Source of the DNA: Viola odorata | Lineage: Eukaryota > Streptophyta > Magnoliopsida > Malpighiales > Violaceae | Assembly (NCBI GenBank): GCA_963691705.1 | Contig: OY829539.1 | Location: 59,866,327-59,930,326, forward strand | Length of the DNA: 64,000 nucleotides | Reading direction: 5' to 3' | Shown here: piece after piece, positions 1 through 11,913 of the stretch | Numbering within the stretch: position 1 is the first letter of the stretch | Layout of the letters: each line of letters begins with the position of its first letter | Position numbers and translations under genes: made by a program | Notes under the pieces: generated by a model | What the model was told of the DNA's origin: nothing | Databases searched by the model: none | What the model saw: only the letters and a program-made list of their open reading frames with translations

Positions 1-102
1 GATCGTTGCCTACAGATTCAAGAGCTTGAAGAGCTTCCAGGGGACGCTTACGAAAACTCTATGATTTATAAGGGCAAGACCAAAGCCCAACACGATAAGC
101 TT
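1..102 (+). pseudogene. Athila integrase C-terminal region, part 1
   Basis: The + strand reads open from the first base with the residues LEELPGDAYENSMIYKGKTK, typical of the helical segment just before the chromodomain-like C-terminus of Athila/Ty3 integrases. The frame is cut at 102 by the El1 LTR and resumes at 7144. It is the end of a pol gene that starts left of the window. Confidence 0.75.
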
Positions 103-1832
103 TGATAACGCGCTTGTCGAGGGCACGATCAAACAAATTATTACAACTTATCACATGCAACAAAATAGATTGAAGACAGTGGCAAGAGGATCAAACCATA
201 GAGATTGGTGAAGACTTACACTAGACAAGGCCAGATTATAAAATAAAACAATAAAAGAAACAAAATAGAATTCAAGGGCTGGATTGTGAGAGACTGATCT
301 AAGGTCTTGAATGTATTCGGGGGACAAAGGCACAAAAAGTAACAATCATGGGGGGTTTTACTTGACCAAACGAGTTGGTCAAGAGGGATTTAGAGCTAAC
401 AAGTTTATCTAAGAAAGCAAGGTTCGGGGTCCCGAATGTCACGTTCGGGGTCCCGAATGGTAAAACAGAACCAAGCAGTAAATCAGGTCAAGAATAATAA
501 AACAGAAGATAATAATCAGATGGAGAAGGATTCTTAGCAAAGGCATTCTTGGGTTGCATTCGGGGGCTCGATCGTCATCAGCACATAAATATTCTATTCA
601 AGACGTCATAGAAATGACATGGGGACCAGATTCCTCGGATATCCCCTACTTTTCTCTTAAGAGAAACTACCCCCCGTTTCCACATATGAGGTAGTCTTGA
701 CAATTCGCCATCCCTCCAGGCACGAATGCGGGAGGGCCATACTCAAACTGCCCATGACGCTAAGAAAACACAGATCTAGAGCTGAAAATCCCTCAGTTTG
801 TCAGGCTCGTGACCTCGCTCTAATCAATTACTCACCCTATCTATTCGGGACCACTTTGACACAGTCAAGACTAAATAGATGCCTACTTGTTCCATGCAAC
901 TTTCCTTTCGTATTTATCACAAAGATGGCAGCATTCACACAAAGTAATAATCAGTTGATCAAACCTCTAATTACCCCAAGTGAAATTATAATTAAAATGA
1001 TAAGTAATTGAATATGGCATCAAAAATATATTAAGTATGTTTAGGCCTCGAATCTGCCCCTGCAGCCCTTGAATAACCCTTTGCTAAGAATTAAATATTT
1101 AGCTACTCATGCTTGAAGATGAACAAATAACAATTAAAGAAAGCATAACAAGTAAATAAATAGATTAAGGGAAGAAGACTTGTTACTAAAAATGTTTGAA
1201 GCCCGACGGCAAGGATGAAGGAAGCTAACAAGAACTAGAGAGATAAACTAGAGAGAAGTCTAAGAGTGTTCTTCCTAAAAACTAAATGATCATGGATGAT
1301 CCAAGATGCCCTAAACTACTCTTAGATGCCCTTTATATAGTAGAGCTCTAAGCACAAAATATCTTCAGCCTAAAACTAGGGACAAAATGCATTAATTGAA
1401 AGCCTAAAAAAATGGATCCATGCTCCTTAAAGCACAAAGCTGAAAAAGCATAAAGCTGTCTGATTTTTCCAGCTTTGGGCAGGTCTGGACTGGGCTCAAG
1501 GGCTGAGATGGTCAGAGCGGTAGGTATTTGGTGGTCAGTGCAGATTGCAGGAACAGTGTCAGAGGAGGCACATGGAAGCTCTGGCGAGATGACACGTGGA
1601 AATGTCATTCTTCGCCCTTCGGGACCTTGAACGCTGCTTTGGACTCGGGACCTTGACTCTGGGTCTTGAAGCTCAAAACTGCACAAAATGCCCCAAAAAT
1701 GCATCTTTTCGCATAAACTCCCATTTTAGGCCTAAATCTGCAAAAGTAATGAAAACAAGGGTAAATTAGCAGAATCATGCCTTAAATGGGTGAGAAAATG
1801 GGGAGAAAATCGTGCATAAAAACATGCTATCA
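103..1832 (-). repeat. El1 3' LTR
   Basis: The 1730-bp LTR begins TGATAACGCG on the + strand and ends GCTATCA. It is nearly identical to 5389-7138 but lacks 27 bp near 1625. It contains two exact copies of TTCGGGGTCCCGAA (423-436 and 444-457), the palindrome TTTCTCTTAAGAGAAA (651-666) and the conserved CCCCCGTTTCCACATATGAG box that also occurs in the El2, El3 and outer-element LTRs. Confidence 0.92.
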
Positions 1833-1871
1833 AATAATCCCCACACTGCCCAATGCTCGCCCTCGAGCATT
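1833..1871 (-). other. El1 polypurine tract with hairpin I
   Basis: On the - strand the 8-bp stem AATGCTCG/CGAGCATT with loop AGGG (1852-1871) is followed by GGGCAGTGTGGGGATTATT directly against the LTR. The purine-rich GTGTGGGGA stretch is in the position of the plus-strand primer. The hairpin recurs at the same place in all five Athila-type elements here. Confidence 0.75.
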
Positions 1872-2550
1872 CATAAAATTTAAAACAGTCCCAAAACAGA
1901 ACAGACACATCAAACCATAGCACAGAGAATAAGCATGCTTGTCAAGATTCGGGACCCCGAATGAAAACAGACTTCGCCTAGATACACCTGCATCAAATCA
2001 GAAGGATAACAACCCTTGAGAAGAGAATTTTCCACATCAGCCTATTCACCAGCAGTCCTCACATGGATCGGTGTTTGCACTCACGCTCGTGAACAAGGCT
2101 AGGTGTTTAAACACTAAAGTATGCAAAAAACGTAGCACAAAACCAAGTTTGCATATCAATCCGAGTACATTAGACACATGCATAGGCAATCTAGCAATCA
2201 AAAGACTCTGCATCGGGGACAAGAAGGGGAAGCAAAGAAAATAAATGATAAGAGGAAATGGGAGAAGCATAATGAGAAGAAAAAGTGGAGAAGAGGGAGA
2301 GTAAGGAAGTGAAATGAGAAGGTGGTGTAACCAACTCAAACCTGGAACGCTCCCTTGGCAGAAGGAATCGAGATGGTGAGGCAATGTTGGTAAGGGCGAA
2401 AGCTAGACTAGGCTTTTCTTCTTCGAGGGGGATCCTTGCCTTCTTCATTCGGGACCTAGGCTCGGGACCTTGAATGGATGCTGGCTGCTGATTTTCCTCT
2501 TCTTGGCTTTCAAGGTTTGGTCTTGCTCTTTTCTCTCTCTCTTTTATATT

Positions 2551-2612
2551 TCTGTTTTTCTTTTTTCTTTTTTCTTTTTTCTTTTTTCTTTTTTCTTTTT
2601 TTTTTCGAGAGA
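2551..2612. repeat. T-rich (TTTTTTC)n tract in El1
   Basis: Simple-sequence stretch of T runs separated by single C residues inside the El1 spacer. No coding value; it generates lysine-rich or phenylalanine-rich spurious reading frames. Confidence 0.8.
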
Positions 2613-3362
2613 GAAAGAGAGATCTGAATTGAGGATCGAGACCTTGTTCTTCGGGGGCTTGATATTCTGATTTCACTTCCCCACACTTGTGTTTTGTTGT
2701 GGATGGGAAGTGATTTTTCGTTCCGGTCTGCCCTTGAATTCAGCTTTGAGGTCTTGAATTTGCGCCAGCATTCAGGGTCTTGAATTTTTGCGGGATCCTC
2801 ACACTTTGCCTTTACTGCTTCGTTTGTCCAGTCTAGCCCTCGATAGTGCTCCTAACAACATTGCTTCACCTGCCAAGAGAAAGATCAAGGAAAATTCAAG
2901 TGGTTAGAATTGAAGGTCAAGAAGGGATTCGGGGTCAAGATGGGAGAACAAAACAGAAAAAATGAGAGAGAACAATTCGATGCGAGAACTTAATCTTTTT
3001 GCTGCTTTCCTATGTCTAAATGTGTCTATACCCATGGATATCATACAAACCCAGTCAGTACCTTAGTCATGCATTTCACTCAAGCAATAAATATAGACAT
3101 GAAGGCTCAAATGCTCACAAGGTGTTAATTCGTGACCACTAGTGTCTAGGTCTTGAAGCGGATATAAGGCATAACAGGCAAAGAATGAATCATTCGGGAC
3201 CTTGACTAAGACAGCGTTTTCATTCTATGTGCACAAGTCAGGTGTGTGTCCATCATTGAGGTGTTTTCAAAACTAGGCAGCAAATAAAGATAAAAATCCG
3301 AAAAAACATTCGGGACCTTGAAACATGCAGTCAAGCAAAGTAAACAAATAAGGCAGATAAAA

Positions 3363-3400
3363 CCCTCCCCACACTTAGGCAACACATTGTCCTCAATGTG
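3363..3400 (-). other. El1 internal hairpin II with purine tract
   Basis: On the - strand the 7-bp stem CACATTG/CAATGTG with loop AGGA (3383-3400) is followed by TTGCCTAAGTGTGGGGAGGG. It lies about 1.5 kb from the LTR-adjacent module and copies its architecture. Possible internal plus-strand priming site or RNA structure (inference). Confidence 0.6.
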
Positions 3401-3800
3401 AAGAAGGAGACAAAAAGATAGCAGTTCAAACTAAAGCATAAAGGGAAATTATTCAACATAAAATAAAAGATAAGCCCATGCTGGGGCAAAGGGATAGATT
3501 GTTCGGGGTCTCAAATCGAGGATGGGGGAAGATTGCGCCAGTGTTGGCTTCGGGGTCCCGAATCGAAAACAGGTGTCGGGGTCTCGAATCAGAAACAGGT
3601 GTCGGGGTCTCGAATGACGGATTCCACGTGGCGCGCTAGGAGAGGACGGGAAGTTCCTGAAAAAGCTGATACTCGACACCTGTACAGATCAGAAAAAAAG
3701 TGAGATTTTTGTTTTTTTTTTTTTGATTTTTTGATTTTTTGAATTTTTTTTTTTTGAATTTGAATTTGAAAAAAAAGGGGGGAAAGAAGGAAAAACAAAA

Positions 3801-4010
3801 GGAATTAATGGGGTTTGAAAAAGGAGGGGACAAGAGAATTAAATGAGGATGGAAGGAGACAAAAGTAGTTAAAGCTACCATAGGGAACATAAAAAGCTAA
3901 ATCAAATGGGGAATTAATGGGGTTTGAAAAAGGAGGGGACAAGAGAATTAAATGAGGAGGGAAGGAGACAAAGCAAATTAAAACTACATAGGGAACATAA
4001 GAAGTGTGCA
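3801..4010. repeat. 109-bp tandem duplication in El1 spacer
   Basis: The block beginning GGAATTAATGGGGTTTG at 3801 recurs at 3910 with a few substitutions, including the following ACAAGAGAATTAAATGAGGA. The matching spacer of the outer element (about 7560-7800) has related pyrimidine-rich sequence on the opposite strand. Confidence 0.7.
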
Positions 4011-4151
4011 TAAAGAATAAAAAAGCTAAGTTTGACTTGGAATTGAAAATTTTAAAAATTAAAAGGAAAGAAGAAAAAAGGTTAGGAATCCGTGGGATTT
4101 CCCCACACTTGGCCTTGATTATAGTCGGGGCCTCGACTCTTCAAGTTTCCT

Positions 4152-5306
4152 TTAACCAATTCTACTAAATTCTTTCCATCCTCTTAGTTTGATGTGAATC
4201 ATCGCATGGAGTGGATGGTCTTGTAGCAAAGCATCTTGTATGCGGCCATGATATGGGTTAAATGTTAATTTGGGCTCCTGAAAAATTAAGAGGAAAAAAT
4301 TGTTATGAGTGGAAGGTGATTCAAGAAAAGGATCAATATAATAAAAAAGTTTCAAAATCTCCCTTTCACCCATAACGACTTTAGATCGAGGGCATGACGA
4401 AAAGATCAAGTCCTCAATTTTCTCCTCCTCAATCTCACTTAAATCCTCATTCTCAGTCTCCCTTGAATCCTCATTCACAATCTCTCCCGGCTGAAAAATA
4501 GTTTCTGCCCTCGATTCTGCTTCGAGGCCTTGAAGCTCATCACAAAAATCTGGCAGATTTTTGTTGCTCAACTTCGGGACCTCGATGTCTGTGTAGTCCA
4601 TATTGGCTCTTGACTCCAAAGGAGAGCATCCTGAATCCTCCAATTTTAGCTCATCCGTAGGCATGAAAAGGTCCTCTATCCCATAAGACTCATCATCTTG
4701 GCCATGACGCTCATATGGTAACTCCCATAGGGTGGTGGTGGAGAAATTCTCCTCTTTACTTAAATAGTCGTCACTATCTAAGTGCTGCAAATGTTGTTAT
4801 ATAGGAGTGATAGGGTGATCCATCGTCTGATTGGGCAAGAGAGCTAAAATATTTGGTTCGGGAGCTGGGGCAGCTTCGGGGTCTTGAATCCGATTCAGGA
4901 CCTCGACTTCAATGCCCTCTTGACGCCACTGCTCCTTAAGCTCCTGCATTTCTAAAGTTAGCTCTTTTAATTGATTTTCCATGTTAATCAACCTCTCATT
5001 TGATTCGGGAGCTGGGGCAGCGTCGAGGGCAAGATGATAGGGCAAGGACGTGAAGTTTTCTTCAATATACTCTTGGCGCCTCTGCTCCCGAAAGGTCTCT
5101 CTAACTTGGTTAACCATACCAATTAAAGCAGCCAGATTTTCTTGAGACAACCCTGTGTCTTGAGGAGGTTGTGGAGGCTGAAAATATTGATATCCAGGTC
5201 TAGAATGCACTCCATAGCTGAAATTTCCTTGATTCCAGCACGGGGGGTTAGGAGTAAAATGCTGAGGAAAAGAGGGTGAATGAGAATAAGGATTAAAATA
5301 AGACAT
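4152..5306 (-). pseudogene. El1 acidic ORF of unknown function (replaces gag-pol)
   Basis: Starts at the ATG at 5306, about 60 bp after the primer site. The first part (5306-4797) begins MSYFNPYSHSPSFPQ, is rich in P, Q and Y, and has a Q/E/L-rich likely coiled-coil middle. A stop separates it from the second part (4790-4152), which is strongly acidic (QHLDSDDYLS, QDDESYGIEDLFMP) and ends HIKLRGWKEFSRIG. The two halves lie in one frame apart from that stop. El2 carries the same protein (24315-23014), with homologous start, acidic middle and end. I recognise no gag, protease or polymerase motif. Conservation in two elements with different LTRs suggests a once-functional protein. It may be a diverged gag, but there is no zinc knuckle. 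Confidence 0.65.
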
Positions 5307-5367
5307 TATAGAAAGAAATAAAATAAAATAAAAATCTAGACTTGTCTAGGGCAAGACTTAACACCAA

Positions 5368-5385
5368 TCCCCAGCAACGGCGCCA
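5368..5385 (-). other. El1 primer-binding site (tRNA-Asp type)
   Basis: The - strand reads TGGCGCCGTTGCTGGGGA, one mismatch from the tRNA-Asp complement found intact in El3 and El4. It lies 3 bp inside the right-hand LTR, which fixes the - orientation. Confidence 0.85.
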
Positions 5386-5388
5386 TTT

Positions 5389-7138
5389 TGATAACGTGCT
5401 TGTCGAGGGCACGATCAAACAAATTATTACAACTTATCACATGCAACAATATAGATTGAAGACAGTGGCAAGAGGATCGATCCACAGAGATTGGTGAAGA
5501 CTTACACTAGACAAGGCCAGATTATAAAATAAAACAATAAAAGAAACAAAACAGAATTCAAGGGTTGGATTGTGAGAGACTGATCTAAGGTCTTGAATGT
5601 ATTCGGGGGACAATGGCACAAAAAGTAACAATCAGGGGGGGTTTTACTTGACCAAACGAGTTGGTCAAGAGGGATTTGGAGCTAACAAGTTTATCTAAGA
5701 AAGCAAGGTTCGGGGTCCCGAATGTCACGTTCGGGGTCCCGAATGGTAAAACAGAACCAAACAGTAAATCAGGTCATGAATAATAAAACAGAAGATAATA
5801 ATCAGATGGAGAAGGATTCTTAGCAAAGGCATTCTTGGGTTGCATTCGGGGGCTCGATCGTCATCAGCACAGAAATATTCTATTCAAGACGTCATAGAAA
5901 TGACATGGGGACCAGATTCCTCGGATATCCCCTACTTTCTCTTAAGAGAAACTACCCCCCGTTTCCACCTATGAGGTAGTCTTGACAGTTCGCCATCCCT
6001 CCAGGCACGAATGCGGGAGGGCCATACTCAAACTGCCCATGACGCTAAGAAAAGACAAATCTAGAGCTGAAAATCCCTCAGTTTGTCAGGCTCGTGACCT
6101 CGCTCTAATCAATTACTCACCCTATCTATTCGGGACCACTTTGACACAGTCAAGACTAAATAGATGCCTACTTGTTCCATGCAACTTTCCTTTCGTATTT
6201 ATCACAAAGATGACAGCATTCACACAAAGTAATAATCAGTTGATCAAACCTCTAATTACCCCAAGTGAAATTATAATTAAAATGATAAGCATTTGAATAT
6301 GACATCAAAAATATATTAAGTATGTTTAGGCCTCGAATCTGCCCCTGCAGCCCTTGAATAACCCTTTGCTAAGAATTAAATATTTAGCTACTCATGCTTG
6401 AAGATGAACAAATAACAATTAAAGAAAGCATAACAAGTAAATAAATAGATTAAGGGAAGAAGACTTGTTACTAAAAACGTTTGAAGCCCGGCGGCAAGGA
6501 TGAAGGAAGCTAACAAGAACTAGAGAGATAAACTAGAAGTCTAAGAGTGTTCTTCCTAAAAACTAAATGATCATGGATGATCCAAGATGCCCTAAACTAC
6601 TCTTAGATGCCCTTTATATAGTAGAGCTCTAAGCACAAAATATCTTCAGCCTAAAACTAGGGACAAAATGCATTAATTGAAAGCCTAAAAAAATGGATCC
6701 ATGCTCCTTAAAGCACAAAGCTGAAAAAACATAAAGCTGTCTGATTTTTCCAGCTTTGGGCAGGTCTGGACTGGGCTCAAGGGCTGAGATGGTCAGAGCG
6801 GTAGGTATTTGGTGGTCAGTGCAGACTGCAGGAACAGTGTCAGAGGAGGCACATGGAAGCTCTGGCGAGATGACACGTGGAAATGTCATTCTTCGCCCTT
6901 CGGGATCCCGAATGGAGAATCCGATTCGGGACATTGAATGCTGCTTTGGACTTGGGACCTTGACTCTGGGTCTTGAAGCTCAAAACTGCACAAAATGCCC
7001 CAAAAATGCATCTTTTCGCATAAACTTCCATTTTAGGCCTAAATCTGCAAAAGTAATGAAAACAAGGGTAAATTAGCAGAATCATGCCTTAAATGGGTGA
7101 GAAAATGGGAAAAAATCATGCATAAAAACATGCTTTCA
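5389..7138 (-). repeat. El1 5' LTR
   Basis: 1750 bp, the fuller of the two El1 LTRs. It contains the conserved GTTTCCACATATGAG-type box near 5965 and two copies of TTCGGGGTCCCGAA near 5709 and 5730. The terminal ATCA has become TTCA at 7135-7138. Confidence 0.92.
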
Positions 7139-7143
7139 AGCAT

Positions 7144-7407
7144 CTCGTCCCCAAGACTTTCACTGTAGGGCAAAAGGTTCTATTGTACAACTCCCGTTTG
7201 TGAATTTTTTCAGGGAAACTAAAATCTAAGTGGACGGGACGATACAAGGTCACTGCCGTGTTCAACCATGGAGCCATTGAGATCCAGAATCTAGACAATG
7301 ACGAACCATTCAAGGTCAATGGCCACCAACTAAAACCATTCTGTGAGGGATTCCAGCCCAGAACAGCCGAAGAGATGAGGGTGGAAGACCCAGCACTCGG
7401 GACCTAG
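7144..7407 (+). pseudogene. Athila integrase C-terminal region, part 2
   Basis: Continues the frame broken at 102. Visible residues are VGQKVLLYNSRL, then a TGA stop at 7201-7203 (CGA to TGA by position), then GKLKSKWTGRYKVTAVFNHG and FKVNGHQLKPFCEGF, ending at TAG 7405. The GQKVLLYNSRL...KLKSKWTG pattern is the usual C-terminal domain of Athila integrases. The same domain sits in El3 at 40548-40760 and again in a tandem copy. Confidence 0.8.
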
Positions 7408-8093
7408 AATCAGGAAGCAACGTCGAGGCCCCGACGATAAATCAAGGCCAAGTGTGGGGAAAGCCCACAAATTTCTAACCTTCTCTCTCCCTCTTCTTTT
7501 AATTTTTAATCCCAAGACAAACTTAGTCCTCTCTTTTCTATGCACACTTCTTATCTTCCCTATGTAGTTTTAATTAGTTTTGTCTCCTCTCATCCACATT
7601 TAATTCCTATATCCCCTTCTTTTCTTCTCTTTCCTTATTTTCAAATTGAGTCAACTTAGCTTTTTCCCTTCTTTATTAACACTTTTTACGTTACCTAGGT
7701 AGTTTTTATTAGCTTTCCTTTTCATTTAATTCTCTTGTCTCCCCTTCTTTTAATCCCCATTTAATTCCTTTTGTCTCTACCCACTTTTCCTATTTTCAAA
7801 ATTCAAAAGCTAACCACCTTTTTCTCTCCTTTCCGCAGGTACAGGCACATGCTGCCTTGGGGATTTCTCGGCCTCTACCAGCGCGCCATGTGGAGGACGC
7901 AGACCGAGGAAATTAGATCTCCTCTCTCTCTCTCCACCCTTCCGTATCCCCACTCACCCCACTACCCCACGCCACCTCTTCACTCCTTCGCACATTATCC
8001 AACCAGCACACCCTTCTCTCCTGTCCACTCCCATCAATCAAACAATAATTTTTTCATTTTCACCAAATATTTCTCCATCTCTTCTTCTCTCCC
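7408..8093 (+). other. Spacer with candidate splice acceptor before ORF3
   Basis: Non-coding, pyrimidine-rich. It contains AAGTGTGGGGAAA at 7451-7463, a third purine tract, and a polypyrimidine run ending TTCTCTCCTTTCCGCAG at 7838, a good plant 3' splice site. Third ORFs of Athila-type elements are thought to be made from spliced RNA, so this may be the acceptor (inference). The El1 sequence at 3675-3700 is the matching region on the other strand. Confidence 0.5.
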
Positions 8094-10240
8094 ATGGCAA
8101 GAACAAATCTAAACCTAAACAAACCCACTACATCTCACTCATCCACTCCTCCCTCCACCACATCTCAGCCGCCCAAACACCAACCAAACTCCGACCAACC
8201 ATCATCACGTTTCCAACCCATCTTCTTCCCCTCTCCTCCGACCTCCACATCCTCAGAATCCTTCAGATCAGACCTCGCTGGATCGGAGGAAATCCAAAGC
8301 TGCACTAACTCTGACCCCGACATCGAAGTCATCAGTTCCAAGCCGCCAACGTCCACCATAGCCAGATCTGGGCGTGTCGTCCGTCTCCCGCCGACCATAG
8401 CCGACGACAGCAAGGCTAAGAAGAAATCTGGGAAGAAAATAGCGGAGAGGAAAACAACAGCGGAGAAACCCGAGGAGCAACCAGAAGTGATTCTGGTCAA
8501 CCCCGAAGAAGAGGACGAGCCATTGGGCTCTCTCGGCCGCGAAGATGAACTCGAGCCGGACGTTGGAAACAATGAGGAAGCCGAGGCAGAGGAGCCTGAA
8601 ACCAGTTTAAGACTTAGAGAGGCAAGGAGGGCAGAGAAGGAAAACTTGGAAGCCGGAGTAGACCAGTGGTCCGAAGAGGAGGACAGCCCGGATCTGATTG
8701 AGGCAACCAAGGAAATACTTAAGGGAGTGAAAACAGGGTTTCAAGACCCCGATCAGGACGCTCAAGGTCCCGAGGAAGCGGAGGTTGAAGAGGTAGAAGC
8801 TGAAACAGCTGAGGTTGAGGTTGCTCCACCCAAGCCGCCCAACCCTAAGAAGGAAAAAGAGAGATCGCCGGCCAGAGCGACGAAATCGGCCTCTAAAATG
8901 CCGGCTAGGGTAGCAAAGGTAGCGCCCAAGGCTCCGGCCTCTAAGACCCTCGCCTCAAAGAAAAGGAAACTCTCCGCAGCAGCCAAGGGCAAAGAAAAAG
9001 AGGAAGAGACCCCACGAAAAACCCAGAAAACTGCAGAGGAAGAATCATTCGAGACCCCGTCACCTCCTTCCGCTTCGGGACCCCGAAGCCACCAACAGGT
9101 AACAGCTGAACTCCGTACTTTCAATGATTTATTCAGATTTCCTGATAAACTATCAATAGATAGGGTCAGTCTGTTGAACAAAATGGGGGTAGCCCAATGT
9201 CCTAAGCTAGATCTAGAATTTTATGCCAAGATGGGTGTTGGGTCCCGAGTCAGGAAACTATTTCGGGGGATAGGGTGGGAAAGCTTATTTTTTATGGACC
9301 AGCCTATATACTTGGACCTCACCCTAGAATTCTTTGCTAGTTTCTAGTATAAACCTGAGTTGTTCAAGCCCAAGGGTAAGCTGGGTCCCGACCTCTCTGC
9401 CAAAGAATGTGTCAATTTTAGGTTGGCTGGTAAAAGACATCCCATGTCCTTAGATGATTTCAATGTGTATCTTCGATTTGTCTCTCGTGATGAGGTACAA
9501 GGGGATGAGTACCAGACTGCCCTTACCACCATTCCAGCCGACTTTGACAACAATGCGGCTCTTCGGGAGCTCACTGGTAACCCCAAGGCAGTGTTTAATT
9601 CTCGCAATACCAAGGCCCATGACATTCAGGACCCCGCACTCCGGATCTTGCAACGCTTCCTTTCCATCGCCTTCTCAGGAAAGTTCGAGACCTCGGGCCA
9701 GCTAGCTCAATCGGAGCTATTCTTCCTTTGGGCAATGCACCACCAGAAGCGAGTCAACCTTGGGTATTGGATCGCCACCTCAGTCCATAACGTCGCAAAT
9801 GCCCCCTGGGTCACTCTCATGTCCTCGGTTCCATCGTCACCAGCTTGGCCTTGCATCTGTACACCTGGAAACCCAAGGATCTGAACCTCCACCAGCATCC
9901 ATCGTCCTTCAAGATCCTAGGCCTCAAGACCTTAGACATGATGGGATTCCTTTGTGTTTCTGATGGTATTTTGAGTTTCCATGCAGATAATAAAGGCAAG
10001 ATCGAGGGGAAGTTTGAGTACCCCAGTCCTTCAAGGCCCTGAGCTCAGACTCGTGCTCCCGACGCTACTTTGGCCTGCGAAACCAGTTCTGCTGCCCCTC
10101 CTCAAGGTCCCGAATGAGTGCCCACTGATGACGCCACACACCGACTCCTCAATGCCATCCTGAGTACCAACCGAGCCATTCTGGCGGAGATCCGCGCCCT
10201 CACCATCGAAGTTGCAAGACGCAACCTCCCTCCCTCTTGA
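8094..10240 (+). pseudogene. Athila third ORF (ATHILA ORF-1 / env-like), disrupted
   Basis: The ATG is at 8094. Residues 1-110 are S/T/P-rich. Residues 110-330 are a highly charged E/K/A-rich region with nuclear-signal-like KKRKLS. From about residue 345 follows a folded-looking domain (FNDLFRFPDKLSIDRVSLL ... GWESLFFMDQPIYLDLTLEF) that resembles the plant ATHILA ORF-1 family. A TAG at 9345 (probably from CAG) interrupts it, and the frame continues through LFKPKGKLGPDLSAKECVNF. A one-base loss near 9810 shifts the frame, and the open C-terminal tail (ILAEIRALTIEV) ends at TGA 10238. These ORFs are sometimes called env-like because of their position. I see no convincing signal peptide or membrane span. 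The role is unknown. Confidence 0.75.
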
Positions 10241-11874
10241 TCCCGAACAATTTATCCCATTGCCCCTGCGTGGGCTGATTAAACATTCTCAAAACTCTTT
10301 TATATTCTGCTATTTCTCTATTTTGAACTGATGTTTATTTTGTGCCATTCTCACATTGAGGACAATGCGAGGCCTAAGTGTGGGGAGGGGTTTGAACTGC
10401 TAGTATTTCCTATATTATGCATGTTTTATCTATTAGTTTATTTTTCCTAAGTTTATGCGTGAATCTTTTAATTTTTGGATTTTTATTTTTAATTGCTGCC
10501 CAACTTTGAAAAAATCCCCATGATGGACACACACTCGACTTGTGCACATAGAATGAAAATATTGTCTACATATTCAAGGTCCTGAATATTTCATTCTTTG
10601 CCTGCTGCACCTTATATCTGCTTTAAGACCTAGACACCAGTAGTCACTAAATAGCACCTTGTGAGCATTTGAGCCTTCATGCCTATATTTATTGTTCGAG
10701 TGATAAATACATGACTAGGTACTGGCTGGGTTTGCATGATATCCATGGGTGTAGACACGATTAGACATAGGAAAGCAGCAAAAAGATTAAGTCTTCGCAT
10801 CAAATTATTCTCTCACTTTTTTCTGTTCTATTTCTTTCATCTTGACCTCGATAACCCTCTTTTTCTTCCATTCTAACCATTTGAATTTTCTTTGATCTTT
10901 CTCTTGACAGGTGAGCAGTGTTGTTGGGAGCACCATAGAGGGCTAGACTAGACAAATGAAGCAGCAGAAGCAAAGTGTGGGGATCTCCTAAATACAAGAC
11001 CTCGAATGCTGACGCGAATTCAAGACCTCGAAGCTAAACAAGGGCAGAACAGAACAAAGAGAATATCCACTTCCTATCCACAGCAAAACACAAGTGTGGG
11101 GAAGTAAAATCAGAATATCCAGCCCCCGAAGAACAAGGTCTCAATCCTCAAACAATCCAGATCTCTCTCTCTCTCTCTCTTAATTCAAAAAAAAAAGAAG
11201 AAGAAGAAGAAGAGAAAAACAGAAAAATAATAAAAGAGAGAGAGAAGAGAGCAAGTCCGAATCATGAAAAAGAAGAAGAGGAAAATCAACAGCCAGCTCC
11301 CATTCAAGGTCCCGAGTGAAGAAAGCAAAGATCCCCCTCGAAGAAAAAGAATCTAGTCTAGCTTTCGCCCTCAGCAACATTGTCTCATCGTCTTGATTCT
11401 TTCCTGCCAAGGGAGCATTCCAGGTTTGAGTTGGTCTCACCACCTCCTCATTTCACTTCCTTTCTCTCCCTCTCCTCCACTTTTTCTATTTCCTCTTATC
11501 ATTTCTTTTCCTTGCTTCCTCTTCTTGTCCCCGATGCGAAGTCTTTTGATTGCTAGATTGCCTATGCGTGTGTCTAATGTACTCGAATTAATATGCAAAC
11601 TTGGTTTTGTGCTGCGTTTTCTGCATACTTGAGTGTTTAAACACCTAACCTTACGAGTGTGAGTGCAAACACTGATCCATGTGAGGACTACTAGTAAATA
11701 GGCTGATGTGGAAAAGTCTTTTCTTAAGGGTCGTTATCCTTCTGATCTGATGCAGGTGTTCATCTAGGTGGAGTCTGTTTTCATTCGGGGTCCCGAATTT
11801 CGGAAAGCATGCTTATTCTCTATGCTATGGTTTGGTGTGTAAGTTCTGTTTTGGGGATTGTTTTAAATTTTGTG
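10241..11874 (+). other. Outer-element 3' spacer
   Basis: Non-coding, 1.6 kb between ORF3 and the 3' LTR. It has hairpin II with its purine tract, further AAGTGTGGGGA-type tracts near 10973 and 11091, a (TC)n tract near 11163, and several copies of the TTCAAGGTCCCGAA-type palindrome (near 10083, 10570, 11020, 11307, 11787). No gene seen. Confidence 0.7.
10350..10391 (+). other. Outer-element hairpin II with purine tract
   Basis: The stem CTCACATTG/CAATGCGAG (one A-C mismatch) closes loop AGGA at 10350-10371. It is followed by GCCTAAGTGTGGGGAGGGG. Homologous to the modules at 3383, 22868, 40335 and 53491. Confidence 0.6.
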
Positions 11875-11913
11875 AATGCTCGAGGGCAAGCATTGGGCAG
11901 TGTGGGAATTATT
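11875..11913 (+). other. Outer-element polypurine tract with hairpin I
   Basis: AATGCTCG-AGGG-CAAGCATT (11875-11894, one mismatch in the stem) is followed by GGGCAGTGTGGGAATTATT against the LTR start TGATAGC. Confidence 0.7.

Larger units (their letters stand above)
103..7138 (-). mobile_element. El1: non-autonomous Athila-like LTR retrotransposon
   Basis: This 7.0-kb element is bounded by LTRs 103-1832 and 5389-7138 that start TGAT and end ATCA (mutated to TTCA at 7135-7138). The flanking 5-mers are AGCTT (98-102) and AGCAT (7139-7143), one mismatch. The primer site next to the right LTR shows the - orientation. Reading 5' to 3' on the - strand: PBS, one acidic ORF (5306-4152), then spacer sequence matching the outer element's spacers, with gag, pol and ORF3 all absent. 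It inserted into the integrase C-terminus of the outer element. LTR differences seen by eye are a few percent, plus a 27-bp gap. Confidence 0.9.

Noticed and set aside
423..457. TTCGGGGTCCCGAA copies as heat-shock elements
   Set aside because: Heat-shock elements need TTC and GAA two bases apart; here they are eight bases apart and the centre is GC-rich.
2191..2676. 161-codon lysine-rich - strand frame in El1
   Set aside because: Generated by the (TTTTTTC)n tract and spacer sequence; not conserved in El2 or the outer element.
8165..8710. 181-codon frame on the - strand opposite the outer-element ORF3
   Set aside because: It is the complement of the E/K-rich ORF3 region; its serine-rich composition is a shadow of the + strand coding sequence.
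8762..9181. 139-codon - strand frame
   Set aside because: Also a shadow of ORF3; no recognisable motif.
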